Origin: Paenibacillus anaericanus
GTDB taxonomy: Bacteria; Bacillota; Bacilli; Paenibacillales; Paenibacillaceae
Assembly: GCF_003994475.1 (NCBI RefSeq)
Contig: NZ_RZNY01000005.1
Span: 1-64,000, forward strand
Length of the DNA stretch: 64,000 bases
Direction: 5' to 3'
A program made the position numbers and the translations under genes. This document shows positions 30,707-40,225 of this stretch, piece after piece; position 1 is the stretch's first letter; the number at the start of each line of letters is the position of its first letter. The notes under the pieces were generated by a model. It ran no database searches, was not told the origin of the DNA, and saw nothing but the letters and a program-made list of their open reading frames with translations.

Positions 30707-31286
30707 ATCCTCGGTTCCATTCCTTAATTGCAGTATAGAGAGAACTAGAAATGATCTCCGATAACCGCATAACAAGACTTAGCCGGGTATTTTGCAGGAC
30801 GAAATATTCCATGAAGCCGCCGACATTGACGATACCCGTAAGATGGATATCGCCGACCGGCGGTAATTGTTTATTTACACCCGCTCCAGGACGCAAAGGA
30901 CCCTGAACCACCTGAATGGAACCTACACTGCTTGTCTGTCCAAGACAGGCATCGATTCCGATGATGAACGGATCAATAAATCTCTGATTAATTTTATCTA
31001 GTGTATCATTTAAATTCATGGCATGAACAGGTTCCTCCAGGGTTCCATATAGATGGAAGTGAGGACTAGCTAATTTAGCTAGTGAAGTACCAACGAGTGG
31101 CCCCAGGCAATCCCCAGTGGAACGGTCCGTACCGATGCATATGACAACAATATCTTGGCCTGGAGAAACTTTGGCGAAATGAAGCAACAATCGATGGATA
31201 ATGGCTGAATGAATGCCCGGTTCGGTATGAGGGACTTTTAAACACGAAATTTCTTGTCCCGAATTAGAATGTTCCAAAGGTGCCAT
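30678..31286 (-). CDS. yyaC: Spore protein YyaC (GPR-related peptidase fold, DUF1256)
   Basis: A 202-residue DUF1256 protein. Key segments are VVICIGTDRSTGDCLGPLVG, VHAMNLNDTL, FIIGIDACLGQ and GIVNVGGFMEYFVLQNTRL. YyaC is made in the forespore of B. subtilis and is related in fold to the germination protease GPR. The start is the ATG at 31286 after AGGGAAG; a TTG 21 bases up would include that site. It runs opposite to its neighbours and its end overlaps the DUF4446 gene by 29 bases. Confidence 0.9.
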   Translation of the reverse strand: MAPLEHSNSGQEISCLKVPHTEPGIHSAIIHRLLLHFAKVSPGQDIVVICIGTDRSTGDCLGPLVGTSLAKLASPHFHLYGTLEEPVHAMNLNDTLDKINQRFIDPFIIGIDACLGQTSSVGSIQVVQGPLRPGAGVNKQLPPVGDIHLTGIVNVGGFMEYFVLQNTRLSLVMRLSEIISSSLYTAIKEWNRGFIPLVRREQ

Positions 31287-31443
31287 AGAATCTTCCCTTC
31301 CTCTCAAGTAACTTTGCCAGCCTAATAGGCGGTATCCATCTCTGGGAGAAATGGTTTTATTGAATATTAGTAGATAGTATATGGAATAAAAAACAATAAT
31401 ATACTCCGACTAAAGTCGCGATTACATAAGGAGGTGGGCGCTC

Positions 31444-31695
31444 GTGGAGACGGGACTAGTAATAGCATTTGATTCTACTCAACAGGCGCTGCGCGCCGAG
31501 ATGCTTCTAGAGTTTGCCGAAGTTGAAATTGATTTATTTCCGACACCCAAAGAGATCACTGCAGGATGTGCGTTGTCGATCGAATTTCCTAGAGACTCCC
31601 TAGATATTGTCAAAGAGATTATTATCCGTGAAAGCGTAGAGATCCGCGGGATTTACTCTAAGAGCGCAGTGGGATATGATTATATTAGGCTTTAG
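31444..31695 (+). CDS. DUF3343 small protein
   Basis: An 83-residue protein (LVIAFDSTQQALRAEMLLE, LFPTPKEITAGCALSIEF) of the DUF3343 type. Members resemble putative sulfur/selenium carriers and have a single conserved cysteine, here in TAGCALSI. The start is GTG at 31444 after GGAGGTG. Ten bases separate it from the MscS gene. Confidence 0.82.
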   Translation: METGLVIAFDSTQQALRAEMLLEFAEVEIDLFPTPKEITAGCALSIEFPRDSLDIVKEIIIRESVEIRGIYSKSAVGYDYIRL

Positions 31696-31705
31696 GAGGG
31701 GAACT

Positions 31706-32590
31706 ATGATCGGACAGTTTATTGATACTATGGGAACGACGGAACTTGTTGCAGCTACAAACAAATGGAGTGATAAGATCTGGGATTGGCTAACAAATAT
31801 GGAAATGTGGCAGAGTGTCCTGTTTGCTGGGCTACGAGTCTTGCTTATTTTTATATTGACGAGAATTTTTATTAAGATCATTCACCGATTAATAGATCAG
31901 TCTTTGGAACGGCGGGAGAAAAGCCGTCTACAAATGAATCCTCGAAGGTTCATTACAGTTGGTGAGTTACTAAAGAATATTACATCTTTTACCAGTAATT
32001 TAATTATGTTGATGCTGGTCTTGGGGGAGTTTGGCTTTAAACTGGCTCCATTATTGGCGGGAGCTGGAGTGCTAGGATTAGCAGTAGGGTTTGGTGCTCA
32101 AAGCTTAGTCAAAGATGTGATCACAGGATTTTTTGTTATATTAGAAGATCAATTTGCTGTAGGGGATGTCATCCAGACAGGGACGCTGAAAGGAACTGTT
32201 GAAATGATTGGTCTGCGTTCAACGAGGCTTGTGAGCTATACAGGTGAAGTTCACATCGTTCCAAACGGTCTTATCACGAATGTGACAAACTATTCTTTAG
32301 GTAACGCTTTGGCGGTTGTTGATTTACCATTCAGTAATAAAATGAAGCTAGAAGAGAGCATCTCAATGTTGAGAAAAGCTATGCTGGATCTGAAAGAGAA
32401 TAATAATAATGTAGAACAAGTACCTAATGTTCTTGGCATTCAGTCACTAACGGCAAGCGAATTTGTTCTACGGATTGCAGTGGAGTGCCCTCCGGGTTCA
32501 AAAGGTGAAATGGAGCGATTAATCCAGGCTTATGCTAAGGAAGCACTTGAGCAAGCTGAACTGTTAAAGCCGGCGACGGATCATTCGTAA
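31706..32590 (+). CDS. Small-conductance mechanosensitive channel (MscS family)
   Basis: A 294-residue membrane protein with about three transmembrane segments (LFAGLRVLLIFILTRIF, LIMLMLVLGEFGF, then the pore-lining GAGVLGLAVGFGAQSLVKDV). The MscS beta domain follows: FVILEDQFAVGDVIQTGTLK, GTVEMIGLRSTRLVSYTGEV and HIVPNGLITNVTNYS. It would open under membrane tension to release solutes in hypo-osmotic shock. The ATG at 31706 follows AGGAGGGG. It sits in the yyaC-rpsF interval where Bacilli usually carry such a gene. Confidence 0.92.
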   Translation: MIGQFIDTMGTTELVAATNKWSDKIWDWLTNMEMWQSVLFAGLRVLLIFILTRIFIKIIHRLIDQSLERREKSRLQMNPRRFITVGELLKNITSFTSNLIMLMLVLGEFGFKLAPLLAGAGVLGLAVGFGAQSLVKDVITGFFVILEDQFAVGDVIQTGTLKGTVEMIGLRSTRLVSYTGEVHIVPNGLITNVTNYSLGNALAVVDLPFSNKMKLEESISMLRKAMLDLKENNNNVEQVPNVLGIQSLTASEFVLRIAVECPPGSKGEMERLIQAYAKEALEQAELLKPATDHS

Positions 32591-32674
32591 AAAGCAGGAT
32601 AAAAGGGATGTTAAGGAAGAGATGTTGTCATCGTATGGCTTGTGATCAGTTAGAGGCTTAAAGGGGGAATAGTC

Positions 32675-32899
32675 ATGGAACGGAAACAGTTTCAATTAGG
32701 TGATGTCGTACAGATGAAGAAGAATCACCCTTGTGGTAGTTCCGAGATGGAGATTATCCGGATGGGGATGGATATACGAATCAAATGTGTAGGATGTAAA
32801 CACAGTGTGCTTGTTCCCCGTGCAAAGTTTGAGAAGAACATGCGTAAGGTACTTCGGTCCACGGCTATAATGGTGGAAGACCCCAAAACAAACGAATAG
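32675..32899 (+). CDS. DUF951 small protein (YyzM-like)
   Basis: A 74-residue protein with the DUF951 signature: LGDVVQMKKNHPCGSSEMEI, MDIRIKCVGCKHSVLVPR and FEKNMRKVL. The HPCG and CVGC cysteines could form a metal site. Its function is unknown. It is conserved just upstream of rpsF in Bacillales and followed by a terminator. Confidence 0.9.
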   Translation: MERKQFQLGDVVQMKKNHPCGSSEMEIIRMGMDIRIKCVGCKHSVLVPRAKFEKNMRKVLRSTAIMVEDPKTNE

Positions 32900-32918
32900 T
32901 GAAGCGATAGCAGATAAG

Positions 32919-32944
32919 AGGCCATTCTTTGAAGGCCTTTTTTA
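32919..32944 (+). terminator. Terminator after DUF951 gene
   Basis: AGGCC and GGCCT pair around a ten-base loop, followed by seven T. The T run overlaps the -35 side of the tRNA promoter. Confidence 0.8.
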
Positions 32945-32973
32945 TTGCAAAGAATACGGTTTCGTGGTACAAT
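32945..32973 (+). promoter_or_regulatory. tRNA-Ser promoter
   Basis: -35 TTGCAA (32945-32950) and -10 TACAAT (32968-32973) with a 17-base spacer place transcription start near 32980, just ahead of the tRNA. Confidence 0.85.
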
Positions 32974-32985
32974 CATTCTTGCTGC

Positions 32986-33076
32986 GGAGAGGTACCCAAG
33001 AGGCCCAAGGGGGCTGACTCGAAATCAGTTAGGCGTGTCACAGCGTGCGTGGGTTCGAATCCCACCCTCTCCGCCA
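32986..33076 (+). tRNA. tRNA-Ser (anticodon CGA)
   Basis: A 91-base class II tRNA. The acceptor stem GGAGAGG pairs with CCTCTCC, with discriminator G and encoded CCA. The anticodon loop CTCGAAA gives anticodon CGA (serine codon UCG). The long variable arm and GGTTCGAATCC T-arm are clear. Confidence 0.97.
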
Positions 33077-33120
33077 TTTTCAACTTACCCCTTAAATTAA
33101 CTTATAGTATGTAAATTATG

Positions 33121-33213
33121 ATGACCCTTCTTACTAATGTAAGAGGGGTCATATTTGTATGTATGAAGGAAATATGAGCGCAGAAAAGTAGGACCCAGAT
33201 GGGTCCTTCTTTA
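33121..33213. terminator. Two hairpins downstream of tRNA-Ser and yjzC-like gene
   Basis: ATGACCC-TT-CTTAC pairs with GTAAG-AG-GGGTCAT (33121-33152). AGGACCC pairs with GGGTCCT around AGAT (33192-33209), followed by TCTTT. Both could terminate the tRNA transcript, and the second may also stop leftward transcription. The rest of 33077-33454 holds only a start-less open frame on the minus strand. Confidence 0.65.
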
Positions 33214-33454
33214 AGTTCGACGGCGTACGTAATGGAATTCTTCTCTCACGACTCAGAAACGTTAGATATATGCTTTTTTATGCAGTACGGATCAGGAAGA
33301 GGGGTCCTCCTTAACCGTAATCTTAGCTTCTACAACTGTGGTGAATAAGACTCCGAACGGTTGGTTTGTTTCGCAGAATAGTCCAACGGAACCACACCTC
33401 TCTTTTGTACGCCGTCTGAAGTTATTATGTGCGACCTTACAATTAATTATTCAA

Positions 33455-33652
33455 TTAATGTACGCGGGCTTTTTCAGCCTTTTTCCACTTGCGATTTTTA
33501 TTGGATGTGCCAGGAAACGTGTCGCCTTTCTCCATCTCAATCCGCTTTGGATTTTGAATTTCAGTGTGAAAACTTCGCGCTTCTCCGACCTCAGTGTAAA
33601 TACCCGGGTTGGGTGCTTTATCGCCTGGTTCAAATTCAGTCTTCTCGCCCAT
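33455..33652 (-). CDS. YjzC-family small protein
   Basis: A 65-residue protein matching the YjzC family: GEKTEFEPGDKAPNPGIYTE, VGEARSFHTEIQNPKRIEM, then KGDTFPGTSNKNRKW and a basic end. The family consensus has the same PG-KAPNNG-Y-E-GE, a NP segment and KAGD-FP-T-NHNR-W. Its function is unknown. A textbook AAAGGAGG lies six bases ahead of the ATG, which supports translation on this strand over the longer frames on the opposite strand. It stands alone against the rpsF direction. Confidence 0.82.
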   Translation of the reverse strand: MGEKTEFEPGDKAPNPGIYTEVGEARSFHTEIQNPKRIEMEKGDTFPGTSNKNRKWKKAEKARVH

Positions 33653-33791
33653 GGTGTGCCTCCTTTCTGGTGTAAAGGGATTCAGATATATTGTGCGCAG
33701 AGGATCTTTTAAACATGTGCTAAATGAGGACTTATTCTATAGATGGAGAAAACCCCAGGACAGGTAACCTTTCCTACATATCGTCAGAAAC

Positions 33792-33820
33792 TTGCACTGA
33801 GTCCGTAAATTTGATATATT
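33792..33820 (+). promoter_or_regulatory. rpsF operon promoter
   Basis: -35 TTGCAC (33792-33797) and -10 TATATT (33815-33820) with a 17-base spacer. The roughly 70-base leader that follows contains a CTCCCA/TGGGGG hairpin and may carry the S6-S18 binding leader known from other bacteria, which I could not confirm by eye. Confidence 0.65.
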
Positions 33821-33898
33821 AATATGGTTCGAGTATAAGCTCGTTCCTTGCTCCCAGAGTAACAGTTGGGGGCCATAGTCCAAGAGGAGGTGAAATAT

Positions 33899-34183
33899 AT
33901 GCGCAAATATGAAGTGATGTACATTCTTCGTCCTGAACTTGAGCAAGAAGCAATTCAAGCAGCAGTCGAAAAATTCCAAGGCATCATCCAAAACGGCGGT
34001 GAAATTACGAAACATGACGTGATGGGCAAACGTCGCCTTGCGTATGAGATTAACAAAATCCGTGATGGAGTTTATGTTCTTGTGAACTTCACATCAACGC
34101 CAGATGTTATTACTGAGCTTGAGCGGGTTATGAAGATATCCGACGAGGTTATCCGTTATCTCATTACTAAAGCAGTAGCCTAA
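33899..34183 (+). CDS. rpsF: 30S ribosomal protein S6
   Basis: A 94-residue S6 ([40 protein letters not shown]). The start is the ATG at 33899 behind GAGGAGGTGA; the longer frame upstream is leader sequence. It heads the rpsF-ssb-rpsR operon. Confidence 0.97.
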   Translation: MRKYEVMYILRPELEQEAIQAAVEKFQGIIQNGGEITKHDVMGKRRLAYEINKIRDGVYVLVNFTSTPDVITELERVMKISDEVIRYLITKAVA

Positions 34184-34224
34184 CATTCAGGTTTGTAAAC
34201 ACTTGCCCGAAGGAGGGGATTACA

Positions 34225-34734
34225 TTGTTGAACCGTGTCATTCTAATCGGACGTCTAACCAAGGACCCGGAGCTACGTTATACACCAGCGGGTGTAGCAG
34301 TTACCCAATTCACAATTGCTGTGGATCGACCGTTTACATCACAAGGTGGGGAACGCGAAGCAGATTTTATTCCGGTTGTAACGTGGAGACAGTTGGCGGA
34401 GACATGCGCAAACTACTTGCGTAAAGGCCGTTTGACTGCTGTAGAGGGACGTATTCAAGTACGGAATTACGAGAATAACGAAGGAAAACGTGTATACGTG
34501 ACTGAAGTGATTGCCGATAATGTCCGTTTCTTAGAATCGAACCGCGAAGGTGGTACCGGTGGTAGTGGACCACGAGAGGAAGCTCCGTATAGTGGCGGCG
34601 GCAGTGCTAGCAATAGCAATAGCAGCAGCAGTAACTATAATAATCGTAGCGATAATTCCTCGAGAAACAATAAGGATCCTTTCTCCGATGACGGGAAACC
34701 GATCGATATTTCGGATGACGATTTGCCATTTTAA
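34225..34734 (+). CDS. ssb: Single-stranded DNA-binding protein
   Basis: A 169-residue SSB. The OB-fold covers residues 1-105 ([39 protein letters not shown]). A Gly/Ser/Asn-rich linker follows, ending in the acidic tip DDDLPF that recruits partner proteins. The start is TTG at 34225 or the next TTG at 34228, behind AAGGAGGGG. It lies between rpsF and rpsR as usual. Confidence 0.97.
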   Translation: MLNRVILIGRLTKDPELRYTPAGVAVTQFTIAVDRPFTSQGGEREADFIPVVTWRQLAETCANYLRKGRLTAVEGRIQVRNYENNEGKRVYVTEVIADNVRFLESNREGGTGGSGPREEAPYSGGGSASNSNSSSSNYNNRSDNSSRNNKDPFSDDGKPIDISDDDLPF

Positions 34735-34755
34735 AAACGGAAAGGACTGAATAGC

Positions 34756-35025
34756 ATGAGCTTCAAACCAAGAGAAGGCGGAGACGACAAGAGACCAGCT
34801 CGCCGCGGCGGACGTAACAAACGTCGTAAAGTGTGTTTCTTCACTGTAAATAAAATCAACCACATTGATTATAAAGACATCGAGTTGTTGAAGAAATTCA
34901 TCAGCGAACGTGGTAAGATTTTGCCACGTCGTGTAACAGGTACTAGTGCTAAATATCAACGCCTTTTGACGATTGCCATCAAACGCTCACGTCAAATCGC
35001 TTTGCTTCCGTACACTACGGAGTAG
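34756..35025 (+). CDS. rpsR: 30S ribosomal protein S18
   Basis: An 89-residue S18 with a basic Arg/Lys-rich N terminus and the core [37 protein letters not shown] and [12 protein letters not shown]. It is the last gene of the rpsF operon. Confidence 0.97.
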   Translation: MSFKPREGGDDKRPARRGGRNKRRKVCFFTVNKINHIDYKDIELLKKFISERGKILPRRVTGTSAKYQRLLTIAIKRSRQIALLPYTTE

Positions 35026-35045
35026 GAATAGATAAGCATAAATTA

Positions 35046-35074
35046 AGCAGCCGAAAACTTCGGCTGCTTTTTTG
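35046..35074 (+). terminator. rpsF operon terminator
   Basis: AGCAGCCGAA pairs with TTCGGCTGCT around a three-base loop, followed by a T run. Confidence 0.93.
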
Positions 35075-35402
35075 TTATAAAATTTTTTTTAATTAGTGCA
35101 AAGTTTTATGAATAAAATATAAATTAAAATGCTTGGAATATTATTCAATTTGGGTTATATTATTAAATAAATCGTTTTACTCGTGTCAAGATACCTTACA
35201 TGCAACCTTACATACAATTGCCACTTGGATTATTCTACTCTTCAATTGACCTTTGGTCATTATTTCACTCCCGTTTCAGTATATAGTAGAAGACATAATT
35301 TTAGTAAGTGTTACCCTCAGTTTACCCGATGGGTGCTGATCCTACTAGATATATTATTTTTATAATATATAAATAACAAATATTAAAAGGAGGAGAATTT
35401 GC
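35075..35402 (+). promoter_or_regulatory. AT-rich leader region of oppA
   Basis: A 328-base, very AT-rich interval without genes. A perfect AT palindrome, ATATATTAT/ATAATATAT (about 35349-35370), sits some 30 bases ahead of the oppA start. No promoter stands out with confidence. Confidence 0.4.
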
Positions 35403-37160
35403 ATGACAAAGAAATGGAGTTTAACGTTAGTGCTTGTACTTGCATTAACAATGGCATTGTCCGCATGTGGCGGCAATAACAAAGCTGCTAATAATGAGCC
35501 AGCACCAACAAACAGCGCAAACACGGAAAACACGGGGGAAACAAACACACCTGCGGAGCCAGCAGGGGAAGAAGCTAGTGGGTTGATTAAAGCAGAAGAT
35601 CCTTCGCTTAGCCCAGCATTGGCTAATAACCGCAAAGATACAATGATTATTGGTATGACCGATCCTAAAGGGGTATTTAGCCCACTATTTATGGAAACAG
35701 CATATGATTACTATGTGAATTATTCCATCTTTAATACACTCGTAGCATTTAAAGCTGACGGAAGTTATGAAAACAGCTTGGCTGAGAAAGTGGATATATC
35801 GGAAGATGGTTTGAAATATACGTACCACTTGAAACCAGGAGTTACATTTAGTGATGGCACTCCACTTACAGCGAAAGACTATTTGTTCACAATGAAATTG
35901 TTCCATGATGCAACCTATGATGGAGAATCAGATGTACTATCTGCTCACATTGTTGGTGGTCAAGAATATCATGATGGCACTGCAAGTGATATCTCAGGGA
36001 TTAAAGTTATTGATGACAACACAGTTGAAATAACTGTATCCGAATATTCGGCTCTGACTCCAGTAGATCTGGGCTATGTATATATTTTGTCTGAAGCTTA
36101 TTATGGTAAGGACTACAAACAAGGCAACTTGGAATCCGTTAAAGCATTGAACAGCAAACCTATGGGTAGCGGTCAATACAAATTGAAGAGCTACACAGCT
36201 GGACAAGAAATCGTTCTAGAAGCTAATGAGAACTATTTCAATGGAGCTCCAAAAATTAAGAATCTCATTTACAAAACAACAACGGATTCAACTAACCTAG
36301 CGATGTTAGAATCCGGTGAAACGGATATGAACGAAATTAACGTTTCGGAAGATAATGTAGAAGCATTGAAAGCTTTGGGATTCATGGACATTAACCTTTT
36401 GCCTAACAATGGTTATGGCTACATTGGATTTAACCATAAGCTTAAGAAATTCCAAGATCAAAAAGTACGCCAAGCACTTACTTATGGTTTGAATCGTGAA
36501 GACATTGTAAAAGGTATCTACGGACCTTATGCTGATGTAATCAATATTCCAGAATCGAAAGTATCATGGGCATTTACTGATGAGAATATCGAAACTTACG
36601 ATTTCGATTTAGAAAAAGCAAAAGCATTACTGGATGAAGCAGGTTGGGTTGTTGGAGCAGACGGCATTCGTGAGAAAGATGGAGAAAAATTCAAAATTAA
36701 CTTCTCCGCTACTGCAGACAACCCGGTTGTAGAGGCATTATTGCCAATTATGACTACAAACTACAAAGATTTAGGCATTGATATTATTGCAGAAACGCTT
36801 GACTTTAATGCGATCATAGACAAGAAAACAAAAGGCGATTTCGATATGTACTTCGCTGCTTGGGGCTTGACACCAGATCCAGACAACACAGTATATATTA
36901 CTAATGGTGCACAGAACGATACAGGATATTCCAATGCTAAAGTCGATGAGTTGATGGCTAAGGCTAAGAAGGAAATGGATACCGAAAAACGTAAAGTGTA
37001 CTATAAAGAGATGTACCAAGAGATGAATAAAGATATTCCTAACATCTTCTTGTATCAAAGAAATAATATGAATGCTATTAATGCTAGAGCGCAAGGATTC
37101 GACATCTCGCCGTATAAGGATTTCCCTTTCAGCTTGTACCAAGTTGAATTACAACAATAA
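35403..37160 (+). CDS. oppA: Oligopeptide ABC transporter substrate-binding lipoprotein
   Basis: A 585-residue SBP family 5 protein. The signal peptide ends in a lipobox, LSACGGN (Cys22), followed by an Asn/Glu/Pro/Thr-rich linker. The binding domain includes YTYHLKPGVTFSDGTPLTAK, the family signature region, and QKVRQALTYGLNREDIVKG. It captures peptides or similar solutes outside the membrane for the OppBCDF importer downstream. The ribosome binding site AAGGAGGAG is strong. A stem-loop after the gene (37171) may keep oppA mRNA more abundant than the rest. Confidence 0.9.
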   Translation: MTKKWSLTLVLVLALTMALSACGGNNKAANNEPAPTNSANTENTGETNTPAEPAGEEASGLIKAEDPSLSPALANNRKDTMIIGMTDPKGVFSPLFMETAYDYYVNYSIFNTLVAFKADGSYENSLAEKVDISEDGLKYTYHLKPGVTFSDGTPLTAKDYLFTMKLFHDATYDGESDVLSAHIVGGQEYHDGTASDISGIKVIDDNTVEITVSEYSALTPVDLGYVYILSEAYYGKDYKQGNLESVKALNSKPMGSGQYKLKSYTAGQEIVLEANENYFNGAPKIKNLIYKTTTDSTNLAMLESGETDMNEINVSEDNVEALKALGFMDINLLPNNGYGYIGFNHKLKKFQDQKVRQALTYGLNREDIVKGIYGPYADVINIPESKVSWAFTDENIETYDFDLEKAKALLDEAGWVVGADGIREKDGEKFKINFSATADNPVVEALLPIMTTNYKDLGIDIIAETLDFNAIIDKKTKGDFDMYFAAWGLTPDPDNTVYITNGAQNDTGYSNAKVDELMAKAKKEMDTEKRKVYYKEMYQEMNKDIPNIFLYQRNNMNAINARAQGFDISPYKDFPFSLYQVELQQ

Positions 37161-37170
37161 AGTACATTAG

Positions 37171-37200
37171 ATATGCTCAGCTCATAAGAGCTGGGCATAT
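37171..37200 (+). terminator. Stem-loop between oppA and oppB
   Basis: ATATGCTCAGCTC pairs with GAGCTGGGCATAT around ATAA, with one wobble. No T run follows, so a stabilising or attenuating hairpin is more likely than a full terminator. Confidence 0.7.
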
Positions 37201-37225
37201 CCACTTATAGCCAGGGGGAATAAGA

Positions 37226-38188
37226 ATGAAGCAGTATATCATTCGACGGCTGTTGCAGATGATTCCTACGCTAATCGGCATTTCAATCATTATTTTTGCC
37301 ATTTCAGCGATGGTACCAGGGGATTACATTACAGCGCGGGCGAATCCGAATATGTCTATCGAAAAGCAGGAACAACTAAGAGCCATATACGGGCTGGATA
37401 AGCCAGACTATCAACGTTATTTCATATGGGCAGGTAACATGATTAAGGGTAATTTCGGGGATTCTATGCAGCACAAAAAACCCGTAACTGCCGTTATTAA
37501 TACTTTTGTATGGAATTCATTTATTATCGGATTCTGTTCGTTGATCCTTAGTTGGAGTATTGCGATTATTACGGGTATATTTTCTGCCAAGTTTCAATAT
37601 TCGCTATTTGATAAAATAATTACACTGTTAGTTTTTATATGTATGTCATTACCTTCCTTTTTTATAGGTCTATTGTTGATCAAATTCCTCGCACTAGACT
37701 TGAAGTTATTCCCAGTCGGTGGGATGACAACAGCGGGGTTAAATGGTAGCGGATGGATTTATATTAAAGATGTAATTAAACATGCATTCTTACCTATTAT
37801 GGTACTGACCATGTTGTCTACGGGTAGCTTAACGCGTTACTTCCGTACCAGTATGCTCGAAGTTATTAGGCAGGATTATATTCGGACTGCCCGGGCGAAA
37901 GGTCTTAAAGAACGAACAGTCATTTTTAAGCATGCATTTCGGAATGCGATGATTCCTGCAATCACTCTACTTGGGTTTGAACTGCCTGCTTTGTTCGGTG
38001 GAGCTATGATTATGGAGCAAATATTTGTTTGGCCTGGTATCGGTCATGTGTATCTTAGTTCGATTAATATGAGAGATTATCCCTTTATGCTAGGGTTTAC
38101 AATCTTTCTAGCTATGCTGACCTTAGTGGGTAATTTGCTCGCCGACGTGCTCTATGGAATTGCAGACCCCAGAATTCGTTTAAAGTAG
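37226..38188 (+). CDS. oppB: Peptide ABC transporter permease (OppB/DppB type)
   Basis: A 320-residue inner-membrane permease with about six transmembrane segments. It begins YIIRRLLQMIPTLIGISIIIF, typical of DppB/OppB proteins, and carries the ABC-coupling EAA-like loop RQDYIRTARAKGLKERTVIF before KHAFRNAMIPAIT. It pairs with OppC to form the channel. Confidence 0.92.
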   Translation: MKQYIIRRLLQMIPTLIGISIIIFAISAMVPGDYITARANPNMSIEKQEQLRAIYGLDKPDYQRYFIWAGNMIKGNFGDSMQHKKPVTAVINTFVWNSFIIGFCSLILSWSIAIITGIFSAKFQYSLFDKIITLLVFICMSLPSFFIGLLLIKFLALDLKLFPVGGMTTAGLNGSGWIYIKDVIKHAFLPIMVLTMLSTGSLTRYFRTSMLEVIRQDYIRTARAKGLKERTVIFKHAFRNAMIPAITLLGFELPALFGGAMIMEQIFVWPGIGHVYLSSINMRDYPFMLGFTIFLAMLTLVGNLLADVLYGIADPRIRLK

Positions 38189-38200
38189 GAGGAGATTGCG

Positions 38201-39124
38201 TTGTCTGCTGATGTTATGCCTATAACAAAGAATACAAATTCCCCAGCCAAGGCTGTTGATTCGCCGTGGAAGACGGCATGGCGCCGTTTTACCAAAAATC
38301 GGCTTGCGGTAATCGGATTTATATTGATAGTGTTTATGTTTATGTTCTGTTTCTTAGGTCCGCTTTTCTCGCCATATAATCTTTTTGATTATAATTCTAA
38401 GCTTAAGAATCTAGCACCTAGCTCAACTTATTGGTTGGGTACAGATAAGCTTGGAAGAGATATGCTGCTTCGCGTGATGTTGGCTGGTCGGATTTCCCTT
38501 TTAGTTGGACTTGTTGCTACATTAATAACCGTAATAATCGGTGCTACATTGGGCGCATTAGCTGGATTTTATGGGAAATTTGTAGATACAATTATTATGC
38601 GAGTTGCCGATATTTTTATGGCACTTCCGTCACTGCCCATCTTGATTATTTTGGGAGCTGTTCTATCTGATCTTAAGGTTCATCCGAATATTAGAATATA
38701 TTATCTAATGGTGATTATTGGAATTCTAAACTGGACTACTCTAGCACGACTTGTACGGGGACAGATTCTTACGCTTCGTGAACAAGAATTTATGCAAGCG
38801 ACTGAAGCACTCGGTCTTAAGGATACTCGGAAAATATTTAAGCATTTATTGCCGAACACGGTTCCTGTTATTATCGTTACCGCAACGCTTAGTGTAGCTG
38901 GTGCAATTCTATCGGAATCAGCACTGAGTTTCCTAGGTATTGGTGTCGTACCACCAACCCCATCTTGGGGTAACATGATTTCGGCAGCAAATAATTTGAT
39001 TGATTTCCGCAAGAGACCTTGGTTATGGATTCCACCAGGCACTTGTATTCTTATCACAACCGTAGCGATTAACCTGATTGGTGATGGACTTCGCGACGCA
39101 TTAGATCCTAAAACTAAGAAATAA
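38201..39124 (+). CDS. oppC: Peptide ABC transporter permease (OppC/DppC type)
   Basis: A 307-residue permease. The N-terminal OppC-type segment (SPWKTAWRRFTKNRLAVIGF) leads into the first transmembrane helix; YWLGTDKLGRDMLLRVMLAG is a family hallmark. The coupling loop is EFMQATEALGLKDTRKIFKH, and SESALSFLGIGVVPPTPSWG is near the end. The start is TTG at 38201 behind AGGAGGAG, 12 bases after oppB. Confidence 0.92.
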   Translation: MSADVMPITKNTNSPAKAVDSPWKTAWRRFTKNRLAVIGFILIVFMFMFCFLGPLFSPYNLFDYNSKLKNLAPSSTYWLGTDKLGRDMLLRVMLAGRISLLVGLVATLITVIIGATLGALAGFYGKFVDTIIMRVADIFMALPSLPILIILGAVLSDLKVHPNIRIYYLMVIIGILNWTTLARLVRGQILTLREQEFMQATEALGLKDTRKIFKHLLPNTVPVIIVTATLSVAGAILSESALSFLGIGVVPPTPSWGNMISAANNLIDFRKRPWLWIPPGTCILITTVAINLIGDGLRDALDPKTKK

Positions 39125-39235
39125 ACATTCATTTGATAAAAAGTACAAGTGATTGATGCAAGCAGCGAGGGCTGCTGCCTTGAACAACGTCGGTCTCATG
39201 GGTGAGGCCGATATCTTCAAGATGGGAGATGCAAT

Positions 39236-40225
39236 ATGGCAAAAGATTTAGTAGAGTTCCGTAATTTGGAGACACACTTTAAGACAACAGCAGGCACAGT
39301 AAAAGCTGTGGACAGTGTAAGTTTTACCATTCGTGAGGGTGAAACGTTATGTGTTGTTGGTGAGTCGGGTTGCGGTAAGAGTGTGACAGCAATGTCGCTT
39401 ATGCAATTGATAGAAACACCGCCAGGGCAAATTGTCGGAGGAGAAATCTTTTTCGAAGGAAAAGATCTGCTCAAATTAAGTAAAAGGGAAATGTCACGGA
39501 TTCGCGGCAATCAGATTTCAATGATTTTCCAAGAACCTATGTCATCCCTTAATCCAGTGTTATCCATTGGAGAGCAAATTACTGAGCCCTTGATTCTGCA
39601 TATGCTGTTAGATCGTAAAGCAGCTAAGAAGCGGGCAATTGAGCTGATTAATCTCGTCGGCATACCACGTGCAGAGAAGATCTTTGATTCTTATCCGCAT
39701 GAATTAAGTGGGGGGATGCGTCAGCGGATTATGATCGCCATTGCACTAAGCTGCGATCCTAAGTTGCTCATCGCTGATGAACCAACAACCGCACTCGACG
39801 TGACGATTCAAGCACAGATTCTAGACTTGATGCGTGACATTAAGCAGAAGCTCAATACGTCTATTATGTTAATTACTCATGATTTGGGTGTAGTTGCTGA
39901 AATGGCTGACTATGTGGTTGTTATGTATGCAGGTAAGGTGATCGAAGAAGCTCCTGTCTTGGAATTGTTCCAAGATCCACAGCACCCTTACACCAAAGGG
40001 TTGTTGAAAGCTAAGCCGGTTATCAACCAAAAACAAGAGCGGTTATATTCGATTCCTGGCCAAGTACCTAACCCAATTGATCTAGGTAATAACTGTCACT
40101 TCCACGAGCGTTGCGAATTCTGCATGGATATATGTAAGGAGAAGCAACCACCGTTTAGATCACATGGGAAATACACCCATAAATCAGCTTGCTGGTTATA
40201 TGAGAAAGAGGGGGAAGTACTTTGA
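39236..40225 (+). CDS. oppD: Peptide ABC transporter ATPase (OppD/DppD type)
   Basis: A 329-residue ATPase. Walker A is GESGCGKS, the signature motif LSGGMRQR, and Walker [13 protein letters not shown] with the [14 protein letters not shown] switch. The C-terminal oligopeptide/dipeptide domain has a cysteine cluster ([19 protein letters not shown]). It follows oppC after a 111-base gap holding two small hairpins and overlaps oppF by four bases. Confidence 0.93.
   Translation: MAKDLVEFRNLETHFKTTAGTVKAVDSVSFTIREGETLCVVGESGCGKSVTAMSLMQLIETPPGQIVGGEIFFEGKDLLKLSKREMSRIRGNQISMIFQEPMSSLNPVLSIGEQITEPLILHMLLDRKAAKKRAIELINLVGIPRAEKIFDSYPHELSGGMRQRIMIAIALSCDPKLLIADEPTTALDVTIQAQILDLMRDIKQKLNTSIMLITHDLGVVAEMADYVVVMYAGKVIEEAPVLELFQDPQHPYTKGLLKAKPVINQKQERLYSIPGQVPNPIDLGNNCHFHERCEFCMDICKEKQPPFRSHGKYTHKSACWLYEKEGEVL

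Noticed and set aside
33292-33447. A 50-codon open frame on the minus strand between the tRNA and yjzC-like gene
   Set aside because: No start codon (ATG, GTG or TTG) exists in the frame, and I see no family resemblance. It might be a decayed fragment, but the evidence is too thin.
33338-33712. A 124-residue open frame on the plus strand
   Set aside because: It is antisense to the YjzC-type gene, has no good ribosome binding site and no recognisable domain.
35075-35402. A CodY-type box ahead of oppA
   Set aside because: No stretch fits AATTTTCWGAAAATT well; the AT-rich composition alone is not evidence.
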